A model generated the notes under the pieces. That model made no database searches. It was given only the letters and a program-made list of their open reading frames with translations, and had not been told where the DNA came from. A program made the translations under genes and the position numbers. This document shows, one piece after another, positions 53,734 to 64,000 of a stretch of DNA of 64,000 nucleotides (positions are counted from its first letter, which is position 1; each line of letters opens with the position of its first letter). Origin of the DNA: Ailanthus altissimus (taxonomy: Eukaryota > Streptophyta > Magnoliopsida > Sapindales > Simaroubaceae); assembly GCA_946807835.1 (NCBI GenBank), contig OX327699.1, forward strand, positions 25,780,014-25,844,013, read 5' to 3'.

Positions 53734-56700
53734 TTATACCGTGGTAATATTCTCAAATAGTTCATTTATCCATGCATTGATGGTTTCAGTGTCCATGTCA
53801 CTGCCATCATCAACATAAACTCCTCCATCTGGTTTTGATGAGTTGAAGTCAGGAGTAAGGGTTTGTCCAGTTCCTTCACAAGAGTAGTCATCTTGGAAAG
53901 CCCTTTCTGAATTGATCAGGCGGTCTACCTGTTCAATGTCAAACGCAGAGTTCAACAAATTACGATCGTTACTAGATGCGTTAGAATAAGAGGATCCCTG
54001 TTCTGGATAAATTGGTGACTGCAGTGCAGAGAACGAGTCATTATCCAGCCTGTTGTAGCTGCTGCAATTCTGTAAATACCGGAGGTTATTCAAAAGAGTA
54101 TTTTCTACAACATGGTTTATAGAATAAGAAACCAAATTCTGATTTGGTTGTATCTGTGACTCCAAATCAGGATTCGGTAATTGTTGTGAAACCAAATGCT
54201 GATTTGGCAGTAATTGTGACTCCAAATCAGGATTTGATAGTAGTAGTGAAACCAAATGCTGATTGGCTAGTAATTGTGGCTGCAAATCAGGATTTGATAG
54301 TAGTAATGAAACCAAATATTGATTGGCTAGTAGCTGTGGCTGCAAATCAAGATTTGGTAGTTGTTGTGAAACCAAATGCGGATTTGGTAGTAGTTGTGAA
54401 ACCAAATGCGGATTTGGTAGAAGCTGCGACTCCAAGTTGGGATTTAGTAGTAGTTGTGAAACTAAATGTTGATTTTGTAGTGGCTGCGACTCCATTTCAG
54501 GGTTTGATAGTAGTTCTGAAACCAAATGCTGATTTGGTAGTGGCTGTGACTCCATCTCAGGATTTGATAGTAGTTCTGAGGACAAATGCTGATCTGGTAG
54601 AAGCTGTGACTCCATATCAGGATTTTGTGAAACCAAATGCTGATTTGGTAGTAGCTGTAACTCCATATTGGGATTTGGTAGTAGCTGTACATCTGTGGAA
54701 GTATTTTTTACAATATGATTTTTAGAATAAGAAATCAAATTGTGATTTAGTAGTAGCTGCGGATCTGTAAAAGAGTTTCCTTTAACAGGATTTCTAGAAT
54801 AAGAAATCAAGTTTTGATATGGTAGTGGCTGTGATTCTGTGGAAGAAAATTCTCCAACAAGATTTACAGGAAAAGAAATCAAATTGTGATTTTGTAGTTG
54901 TTGCAACTCTGGGGAAGCATTTTGCACAACCGGATTTCTGGGATAAGAAATCAAGTCGTGATTTGGTAGTGGCTGAAATTCTGAGCGAGTTTTTTCTACG
55001 ATATGATTTACGGAACAACATATCATATTGTGATTTGGTACTAGCTCAAATTCTGGGGAATTATTTTCTACAATTTGACTTCTAGAATAAGAAATCAAAT
55101 TGTAAATTGGAAGTTGTGATTCTGTGGGAGTAAGTTCTGTTACATCATTTCTAGAATAAGAAATCAAATCGTGATTTTGAAGTAGCTCCGACTCAGGGGA
55201 GGTATTTTCTGAAACTTGATTTTTAGAAAAAGAAAGGAAATGGTCGCTTGATAAGAGTTGAGAATCCAAGGAAATATCTTTCGTAAAGTGATTTCCAGAA
55301 TAAGAAATCAAATTATCATTTGGTAGTAGCTGTGATCGTGGAGAAGTATTTTTTACAGTCTGATTTCCAGAATAAGAAATCAAACTGTGATCTGGTAATA
55401 GTTGTGGCTCTAGGGAAGCGTTTTCTATGAAGTGATTTCTAGAATTAGAAATCAAATGGTCACTTGATAGTAGTCGAGAGTCCCAAAAAGTATCATTTGC
55501 AACATGATTTCTAAAACTAGAAATCCAATTGTGATTTGGTGGTAACTCTGTCTCTGGGGAGGTAGATTCTACATTGTGATTTCTAGAACAAGAAATCAAA
55601 TTGTGATTTGGTAGTATCTCCGTCTTTGGGGAAGTATTTTCTACCGTATGATTTCCTATTCCAGAAATCAAATTGTGATTTGACAGTAGCTGCAACTCTG
55701 GTGAAGTAATTTCAGCTGCATGATTTCCAGAATAGGAAATCAAATGGTCACTTCGTAGTAGCTGAGTGTCCGAAATTTCTGCTGCATGATTAGAAACCAA
55801 CTGTTGACTCGGTGGTGGCATAGGTACCGGAGAATTATTTTCCATGAGATGAATTCCAGAATAAGAAACTGAGCGCTGAGTTGATTGAACTTCATCATTG
55901 GTTGAAATAGTATGCTTCTTACCTCGTTTTTGTTCAACACGACACAAAACAAACTCATCCTGCAGAAATTAAATGCCAAAAAGGAAAATAAGTTCACTGT
56001 ATGGAATGTACAATCGATCATTTCCAGCAAAAGGCGATTTGAGGTTTTAGTTAGACACTTTCAGAATAATACTCACCAAACTTCTAGGAGAAACAAAAGG
56101 AAACATTCATTAATCAACTAAAGACCAACTTCTTATCCCCCAACATTAGCTTCAGTAAGTTTGATCCAGCACCAACTAAACTAAGAGATAACAGATATAT
56201 ATCCACTTAAATATGAGACGACACAGATGAACTTGGTAGTTTTTAATACGTGGTCTGCTTAATCAGATCACATCTTCGTTTAACTCAATATTCTAACAAG
56301 GTCACCAATCATTCAGTCTTTATCCAGAAAATCAATCGAGGGAAGCCAGATTATGTAGCCTTTCATCAGTAAGCAAGGAATAGAGACAACTTAACGCAGT
56401 TCAAAACAAGACCAACATTTCTAAAAGAAATGAACTTCATGGGAGAGGGAAAAACAAGGAAATGAATAAGAAAGAGTCATAGTTGATACCATATTCTTGA
56501 CATGGAACTCATGCATAACCCACTCAGTCTTGGTTTTCTTGGAAGCAGGACCACGACTGTAGAAAGTTAAAATCTTTTTGCTACCAATCGGTTCACCACT
56601 TTTTTTGGCCTTGATGTCGGAACCTCTGCCAGTGATTTTCCAGTAGCCTTCATTTGTTCTTCTAGGTGCGCGTTCACTGTTGGCATACTTGTAATAACGT

Positions 56701-57016
56701 TTACAGAAGAAGTACCACACTTGTTCCTTAGACTGAATCTTTGATTTCCCTGCATCACAAACAAGCAACTGCTTAGTTACTGCATTTTAGACAAAGGCCG
56801 ATTGAGATATAGGCTGAATGAATTTATTAAAATAACTGAAATATACATTCTACTAGTAAGTTTATACTTGCCTGGTAAGTCCCAAGGTTCATATTCGTAG
56901 ATATTAATCTTCTCAATGGCGTGATGGATGAAAGCAGGGTCAAGCGTCTTCTTCTTCAGAATATGGATGATTTCTTCATTAGTGGGTTGGAATCTGAACC
57001 CCACGAGACTATCCAT
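53734..57016 (-). CDS. Divergent NAC-domain factor with long repeat tail (876 aa)
   Basis: Three exons, 57016-56872, 56749-56490 and 55959-53734. The NAC domain is clear: GFRFQPTNEEIIHILKKK, INIYEYEPWDLPGKSKIQ, EQVWYFFCKRYYKYA, RAPRRTNEGYWKITGRGSD, GSKKILTFYSRGPASKKTKT, EWVMHEF, DEFVLCRVEQKRGKKH. Exon 1 has the same length (145 nt) and phase as in NAC gene 1, but intron 1 here begins GCAAGT, a GC-AG intron; any nearby GT gives an early stop. The 741-residue third-exon part consists of about fifteen diverged 24-residue units, then about nine 20-residue units (LLSNPDLESQ, LLPNQHLVSQ). The acidic tail (GGVYVDDGSDMDTETINAW, INELF) is shared with gene 1. The protein is far longer than typical NAC factors (roughly 250-600 aa). 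No membrane segment. Function unknown; probably a nuclear transcription factor. Confidence 0.88.
54120..54685 (-). repeat. 60-bp (2 x 30-bp) coding tandem array in NAC gene 2
   Basis: ACCAAATGCTGATTTGG-type words recur every 60 bp. Each 60-bp unit is two related 30-bp halves, seen directly where GAAACCAAATGCGGATTTGG occurs twice 30 bp apart (about 54369 and 54399). In protein this is about nine 20-residue units, each of two 10-residue halves, with one half-unit and one 17-residue unit breaking the phase. Confidence 0.95.
54690..55830 (-). repeat. Diverged 72-bp coding tandem array in NAC gene 2
   Basis: About fifteen 24-residue units with pattern S-Y-S-x-N-H-x-x-x-N-x-S-P-x-x-Q-L-L-x-N-H-x-L-I; one has lost a residue. 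Units 4 and 7 share a LLSSDH variant, suggesting duplications of several units at a time. The unit is homologous to the one in NAC gene 1 but far less uniform. Confidence 0.93.
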
Positions 57017-57088
57017 AAAGAGAGATAAGCTATCTCTGGCTTCATGAGAAGAATATGCTCTTAAGAATAAGTGAGTAAGCGATCACTC

Positions 57089-57095
57089 ATTTATA
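57089..57095 (-). promoter_or_regulatory. TATA box of NAC gene 2
   Basis: TATAAAT on the minus strand, 73-79 bp upstream of the ATG at 57016, in the same context as the TATA box of NAC gene 1. Confidence 0.65.
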
Positions 57096-59519
57096 CAAGC
57101 AGAAAGCACCAGCTCCACATTCTCTGTCTCCCCTGCGATATAATTGGTCTGTAGTCTAACTTGACTTAATTCCAACGCGTTGTCCTACAGTTAGAGAACT
57201 TGGTGTGTCTCCAACGGCGTTAAATAGAATATTGAGACAGTACATGATCACATTTGAAGGTATGTTGACGGATTGATGCTATTAATTGACAGTGTTTTGA
57301 CGATAATTTCTGAAAATAAAGACAAAGTAACAGTACAAACTTGCTTTTATGAGACCCCACCGTTTCATTTTCAAGATTCCTGTCTTAAGAGTCATCAGGC
57401 AGCTTCCCTTACAAGGAAGTGGGATGAATAGAAAGTGCACAAGTGTTATGTGAGCTCACTTGGAACTATATGAGAGCAAGAATCTTCTGCTACTTTTGCT
57501 CTCTCTCTGCATTTTCGTCTTCTGACCGATCAACCCCAAGAAGATAATAAAAATGATGTTTGCTTTTATTACATGATTGCCAATTCCATGTGGATAGAAG
57601 GTTGATGTTATAATACAAGTTTTGCGTACCCCGTAATTATTTTCATTCATTCAGACTACACTTTGGTGAAAGATCTTGCTAAAGATCAAAAAGAAAAAAC
57701 TATATTGATTGATTATATTAACAGATCTTATCTTTCAATGGACTATCGTTGTAATACCCTGATATAGGTTATCAATCCTTAAAGATTTATGATTATGAAA
57801 TGTTGAGTGATATTATCGGCCCAATTATAATAGAGTTCATTTTTTTTTTTATTTTTTTGGGTTAAAGTTGGTGATTGTTAAATGGAAAAAAAATTTGTGG
57901 GTCATACATTCGATTTATTAAAACAAAAAAAAGATTAAAAAGAGATGGAGGATGAAAATGATATGAAGGAAAGAATATGGAAAGAAAATAAGGAAAGAAT
58001 ATTTGTACGAGTGATTATTTCAACAAGATATTGTTTATTACCTTGTATGGTTTAGGGTTTTCAGGAACCTTTGTATTTGCAAGTGATTATAATGCCTTAT
58101 GCTTCTCTCAATTGCATACACATCTTTAATCCTTTTATGTTTAGAGAAGGATTTGGGGATGATGAAGAGTTGAAAAGAGGTGAATCTTTTCTATTCATAT
58201 TTTATGCACTCATGCATATGTTAGCTATGTTAGAAAGGAATTGAGAATTTTAGAAATTGGACATTAATTTTACGGATTATTATAATTTAAATGGGTGCAT
58301 GTTGGTGTGATTTTTTTTTTTTCAGGCGAAATTATTCATATTTGATTAAGTGAAAGTTTTACAAAGATATCTTTTTCAACAGTTCGTGGTTTTAAAATTA
58401 AAATTCTATTCTTTAGCTCTGATTCGGAGAAGAACTATAAGAAAACAAAGTACACCTCTCTAAGGGACCAAGGGACTGAACAAATTTTCTTCACAAAACA
58501 TTCAAATTTTTAAATTTTAATGGATTTTTAAAATTGATCCTTGTTTGCTGGAAATATAAAATTTTATATCGAAATGGACAAATTTGTCTCTATGTTTTTT
58601 TTTTTTTTTGAATTACTTTTTAAGTCCTGACCTTTTTTTTTTAAATACACTAGTAATGTTGATAATTTAGTTTGGATTTGAAAAAAAATTTAAAAATACG
58701 ACTGGCTCAAAAAAATTGAGTTTTTTTTTATAAATTTTTTAGGGTAATTTGAATCTAGGTTTTTATTGAATTTAAATAATCCAAACTCAAAATTCAAGTT
58801 TTGTCTTTTTTTAAAAAAAATTCTAAATTAATTTATAATCTTTAAGATATATGGATCTAATAATTGTTTTATAAAATAAATACTCTAAAGTTCAAATTTA
58901 TTCTTAAAAAAAACTTTTAAAAAAATCGGGTTTAAACCTGTATCTAATCTAGGCTATAAAAAAAACTGGGTAAAATTCAAGTTTTGAGTTTATACAAAAA
59001 AAAAACTCGAATTTAGATTCAGGTTGAGCAAAATTTAGATTTGAATCCGAATTTGAGTTTTGCTATCTTTATACATTGATTAGTTTTTGTCATCAAAAAT
59101 ATTTTGTTAAGTGAGCACTCACTAAGTCCTTACCTTTTTTTAAATATACTAATTAGTCTTTATCATCTAAGAGCTTTTACCAAATTGTCAGAGCTGTCTT
59201 AATTTAAGCTCATTAATAAAATAGAAAATGACTCTTACAAAATACTATAAGTTAATGTAATTATGATTAAAAATTTATAAAATATTATGAATTAACATAA
59301 TTTATCATTGGCTACTTTATTCCTAGAAAAAATTAATGTGACTTATCATTATAACTTTATAAAAAAAATATATTATATGAATTAATTATAATTATTTATT
59401 TTGAATTAATTATATATATTAAAATAAATATGAAAGAAAAATTATAACTTATCTACCAGCAAATAAACACATTATTATCCAATTACTTTTTCTTTATTAT
59501 CTCATAAATTACTCCATTA
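57096..59519. other. NAC gene 2 upstream region and AT-rich intergenic DNA
   Basis: The first 300 bp share blocks with the NAC gene 1 promoter (CAACGGCGTTAAATAGAATA, GAGACCCCACCGTTTCAT). Beyond 57700 the DNA is AT-rich with long homopolymers and no recognisable gene. Confidence 0.6.
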
Positions 59520-59870
59520 TTTTTCTTTTAGGGGGGGTGAGAGTGGGTTGGGCTGTTGGGTATAGAGGGCCGCGGTGGGTATGGAGGTAAGGAGAGATAG
59601 TAGTAGGTATAGAGGAAGGCACGAGTATGGAAAATGACAATGAGTATAAAGGTAGGGACTGAGGAGAGCAATAGTTGAGAAGAGTGATTTTAAGATTTTG
59701 GAAGATGAAAGAGTCGAAATTTTGGAGGATAGAAGGTGGCAATAGTTGGGAAGAGTGATTTTAAGGTTTTAGAGAATGAAAGAAATGAGATTTTGGGGGA
59801 TTAAAGAGATGGGATATGGGAAGATGAAAAAGATGTGACCGAGAAGAGCGAGGAAAAAGATATGTTGTAT
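59520..59870 (+). repeat. Purine-rich block with a 71-bp imperfect direct repeat
   Basis: The plus strand is strongly G/A-skewed, starting with a run of G. AATAGTTGAGAAGAGTGATT (59670) recurs as AATAGTTGGGAAGAGTGATT (59741), followed each time by a TTTTGG/GGAT-like segment. Not coding on either strand as far as I can see. Confidence 0.7.
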
Positions 59871-60429
59871 TTAATTTATATATATTTTTTATAATTTTAA
59901 TATAATATTATATAATATAAATTTATACTCTACAAGTTAATTTTAACGAAATATTTTAAATGATAAAAATTTAATATTTAAAAAAATGTTAAAAATGTAG
60001 TGAATAATTTAAAAATAAACATAAGAAATAAACACTCAAATTTATATGCAAGACTCCACTCTTGGCCTTGCAAATCTCATGACGTTTCGACTTATATATG
60101 AATTGTTTTAGATTTTTTTTTTGGTCGGGTGCACCCAATTCTGAAATTTATCTATTTTTTTTTTTAATAAAATTATATGATATCATTAATTTTGTCAAGA
60201 TATTACATCAAATTTTTTAATATACATATCAAAGAAATAATAAAATAAAGTAAATATATTTTAAGACCATCTTATTCAAATCTCATAATGAACAAGGACA
60301 AGATTTTTTTAAAAAAAAGAAAACAATTATTTCCTTTTTTAAAAATACAAAAAAGAATACAGACTTTCATATGAGAAAAATATAGATTCTTTAAAAAGAA
60401 AGAGATTATTATTACATAAAATTAAAAAT

Positions 60430-61165
60430 CAACCCGCATAAAATCAATCAACCGTGACAAGCAAGCGACCGATAAGGACGGCCGAAAAGCACATGGTGGT
60501 TTTCTGGCTCTGCACACCAGCGGCAGAGGCATACTGGCTCTGCACAAAAGGCCGGCAACTTTAAGGATGTAGAGTAGTGTAATAAGGGCTGCCGGATTAG
60601 CATCACACCGTTCAGGCAAGGCACAGGCTGCTAGAGCACCGCTGCACGGTACAATGGTAAGGTGTCTGACGGCGAACAGTATGGTGTAGGATAGGAAAGA
60701 TGGTCAGGGATGAAGATAAATGGGCAGATGGCTAAGTTGGGCTTGGGCTGAATGGGGGCGTAGTCATCGAGAGCCAAGGAGGACGAGAGCCAAAGAGAGC
60801 GGCGCGTCTGTTTGTGTCGCACAAAACCTCGTCCAAATTGGATCCCATAGGAGCACTACCGAGAAGCGGCCGATGAAACAACCAGTGACTATTAGAGAAG
60901 CTTGACGATGCTGAGGAGGCTCAGCGACAGCCGAGGGATCACGGACCACATGCCACGCCGGCCAAAAACCTTACCTCCACCTGAAATAGAACAAAAAAAT
61001 GAAAACACCACACAAAACAGAAAGAAAAGAATGAGATCAAGTTTAAAGCATGATAGAAACAGCAAAGGAGAAGAAAAATCCTTCGGAGAGAGACCGTCAG
61101 GGCTATGGCAGCTGCAGCTTCAAAAACCTTTGGCAGCTATTTTTTCTCTTTTGGGGGGCTAGGGT
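60430..61165. other. GC-rich island without recognisable gene
   Basis: About 740 bp of markedly higher GC content inside AT-rich DNA, with sharp edges on both sides. All frames are broken within about 90 codons and no domain is recognised. CTGGCTCTGCACA occurs twice about 60 bp apart (near 60505 and 60534-60546). It may be a fragment of a transposon (LINE 5' region or MULE) or captured gene sequence. Confidence 0.45.
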
Positions 61166-62139
61166 TTAATTCTGAAATCTATCTTGACATGATCAGTGGT
61201 GCTAACTTTAAATATATTTTTTTATGTCAAACATTAAAAAAAAAAATTATTGCTATCAGAAGCCACATGTGTTGGGACTCTCTTGGTTAAATTTTAGAAT
61301 TTTCATATGTAAGGATAATTTATTAAAAATCGGAAAGCAAAGGTTGTTTTAGTGAAGAATTGATATTGGCAAAATTTTGTTTTTGTTTAGAGGAGCGTTA
61401 TGTGCCGAAAAGGAAGGAGTATGAACCTTATGATTTTTACCCATTAAAGTGAATTGGTAGTGATTATTTTGATATAATGTTTGTGGGAATCGAACGAATT
61501 TTGGATGGTGATAAAAACAATTAACTTGGTACTAATTAAAAATACAAAGTTAGAATTGAAAAGATATTTTTAGAGAAAAGTTTTAAAATTCTTTAAAATA
61601 TTTCATAATCTATATGTATATATATATATTGATGATTCATTAGTTACAATTTAACTATAATTTTTATATTGTAAGTTATTAGTAATAAATTATTATAATT
61701 ATATTGTAGTTTGCCAAAATAATTCAATCGAATATTATGAAATGGTTCTGTTGTAGAGAGCATTTGTTGCAATGTTTTAAAATTGAAGCGTTTATTAGTA
61801 AAAAAGTTATGCAAGTATTTATAATTAAAGAGCTTGAATTTTTGGAACCTTGACATTGTAAACATTTTGATATATAAGATTTAAATTTGATGGTGATGAG
61901 AAGGATGATTGATGTATTTATTGTACAAATTGAAGAATTGAAATTTAATGAAATATCTTCCCATGGTAAAGTGATTTGGGATGGAGATGTAACACTCATG
62001 TCATGGTAAGAGAGAAGATTCCATCTATAATTATGTAAATATTACAAGCATATTATTATGATTTATATATTTGAGTTACTGTTTTATTTACTTTTACGTA
62101 TCAATATTTGAGAGTATAGGCATAGCGACGTGATGCATG
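61166..62139. other. AT-rich intergenic DNA
   Basis: No gene or element recognised; an AT dinucleotide run lies near 61618-61630. Confidence 0.6.
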
Positions 62140-62455
62140 GATATGAAACATTCTCATACAAGCTCTTAAGATTCATGAACTAAGCTGTAATATTTCATAT
62201 ACAAATTGATTGACAAAGTTAAGCTTTCAAGTGCAAGGTCTAAAATGATGCAACTATTTTCATAGTTAACGAAACTAGGAATAAGTTAAGCACGCCTGAA
62301 AAGCATTATTACAATGTCAATAATAATATTCTTCTCTGCAAATTAATTGTTTTTACACATGCTATGGAAGGTATTTCCTCCATTAGCTATAGGAAAATGA
62401 AGAACCCTTTCCGTAGATGCCATTGGACCAATTCTACTTAGACAACTCAATCTCT
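62140..62455. repeat. Orphan NAC-cluster 3'-flank copy C
   Basis: Homologous to 52690-53070 beyond NAC gene 2, same orientation, with small indels. CATGGATATGAAACATTCTCA, TTAAGCACGCCTGAA, CATTATTACAATGTCAATAA and ATAGGAAAATGAAGAACCC each have counterparts there in the same order. The match ends near 62455, before any NAC coding sequence. Confidence 0.75.
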
Positions 62456-64000
62456 CCTATGAACAGGTAAAATCTTAACTTTTATCATAATTAACACGAG
62501 TAAACTTAGCGTACTAAAATTTATTCAATTATAAAATTTTTAAAGAAGAAAAAAAAATATATATATATATATATAATAAAAAAGTATTTTATTAATAATA
62601 AAAAAACTGAAAATATGAAATTATCATTAATAAATACTAATATCAAAAAATTTCTACTAAGTTATAATTAGAAAGAAAGAAAATATAAAAAAAATTTTAC
62701 AGTGTTTCATGATTGACCTTATGAAAATTAACATGTTTTAATTAAAACGCAACAATTTAAAAAAAAAAATTAAAAAAAGGTTAAAAAAAGACTCTGTGAG
62801 TAAATACATATATATTCAAAATATGTTTCTTACTTTATATTATATTAACTACAACATTATAACGTAAAAGAAAACTTGTTTTAGGACATACTAAGGTTGG
62901 AATAATTTGTTTAAAATTAATAAAAACTATTTATTATTCAAACATAATATATATATATATATGCAACTATTGCTTTATGGCAATAAAGTAAGATATGATA
63001 ATTAAACCGGCATTGCTAAATATTAAGTAAATGAAATCAAATATAAAACAAATTGTTTTAGCCAATCAGTAGAAAATGTGAAGCACTGCCACGAAAAGAA
63101 ATATCCATTAGCAGAAAAATTCAACAACCGAAATGTATAATCTCTTTGATCTAATGCCAATAATGACCATTAAAAAAAAAAATAGCTTCAAGGAACTGAA
63201 AAAGAAACATACAACTATAATAATTTCATAAAAGAAATTTATTTGAAATATAACTAAACTTCCCAAACCATAAATAAATATATGCATGCTCTCATTAACT
63301 TGATGGAAAAAAATAGCAAGTCATGAATCAGTATCATATATATTCCTGCCACTAAAAGTCTCGACGTGCTCTTCTTCTTTTATTTTCAAATTTTCAACAA
63401 AAAAAAAAAAACTAAGCCTATTAATTAAACACGTAGCAAAATAACAAAACTACAATGGAATTGTATTCAAACATAAACTGATATAATTATTAACTCAACT
63501 AAAATGAAAATTATATATCTATAAATATCAAATTTATTTAATTAGTTAATCCACTCACAATTTCAATAAATTAATTTTAATTTTTTTCAAATTCTTCCTT
63601 TTGTCCAACATTTTCTCCCTTCCTATAACGCAAAAAAAAAAAGAGAAATAAATGAGAATTCACAAAATTAAAAACTAACCTTTAATAAAATTAGTGTTAT
63701 AAAAATATATATTCTTATCATGAATACATTTCACTACCTCTAAACTCACATCTCAATATCTTTAACTCACAATTGTCTTCATTTAATAATCACTTTTTCT
63801 TAATTTTTTTTCTACATACATCTTCTTTTTAATTTTTCATACACATGTCTTTTTTTATTATTAATTATCTCTTTTTTTTTTACAAATATATCCTTAAATA
63901 TTATGCACTTTAAAATTTCAAGATTCATCTCATTTTCTTATCTTTAAATTTTTTTCAATATAAAAAAAAGTTTACTGTTCTGTAAGAACGGGTATTGCAT
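62456..64000. other. AT-rich right end
   Basis: Low-complexity AT-rich DNA with (TA)n near 62551-62573 and 62949-62962. No gene is seen to the window edge. Confidence 0.65.

Noticed and set aside
54144..54725. 193-aa plus-strand ORF opposite the NAC gene 2 array
   Set aside because: Same artefact from the 60-bp unit. The minus-strand frame is supported by the NAC domain, splice sites and a conserved C-terminus.
60422..60949. ORFs in the GC-rich island as small proteins
   Set aside because: High GC reduces stop codons in all frames. Several frames on both strands are equally open and none shows a motif.

Overview
This window is nuclear DNA of a flowering plant, a eudicot. It is AT-rich, with many GT-AG introns and long gene-poor stretches, and its plant-specific families are intact (PTAC2, S6K, MOS14, a myosin-receptor protein, NAC factors). 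The species cannot be fixed from the sequence. No search was run: family assignments come from reading translations and from memory of the families.

Layout. (1) 1-3021, +: 3' end of a PTAC2-type PPR gene. (2) 7014-8560, +: an SHAQKYF-class single-MYB factor with an LxLxL motif. (3) 8561-13305: intergenic DNA with a nuclear plastid insertion (16S rRNA tail next to the rps12 trans-spliced intron end and exon 2) and an old solo LTR. (4) 13306-13731, -: a small uncharacterised protein. (5) 16301-18416, -: a six-exon S6 kinase (452 aa). (6) 19497-32038, -: a 27-exon MOS14/transportin-SR nuclear import receptor that appears to carry a one-base frameshift. (7) 33862-37137, +: a nine-exon NOL9/GRC3-like polynucleotide 5'-kinase. 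(8) 38517-40460, +: a GTD-binding (DUF593) myosin-binding protein. (9) 42979-57016, -: two tandem divergent NAC genes whose long third exons are built from amplified short peptide repeats. Between them lie a decayed Copia element, a related solo LTR, LINE debris and duplicated flanking blocks. (10) 57017-64000: AT-rich intergenic DNA with a purine-rich block, a GC-rich island, and an orphan copy of the NAC 3' flank.

Most of the genes are ordinary housekeeping or regulatory genes that do not form a functional cluster. The PTAC2, MYB and DUF593 genes match, from memory, the Arabidopsis neighbourhood At1g74850-At1g74840-At1g74830. S6K, MOS14 and NOL9 therefore lie between ancestral neighbours.

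The least ordinary part is the NAC pair. The N-terminal DNA-binding halves and exon structure are conserved, and so is a short acidic C-terminus. The region between has expanded independently: about eight nearly identical 72-bp units in one gene, and about fifteen diverged 72-bp units plus a nested 60-bp (2 x 30-bp) array in the other. One NAC intron uses a GC donor. Remains of a third unit lie at 62.1-62.5 kb.
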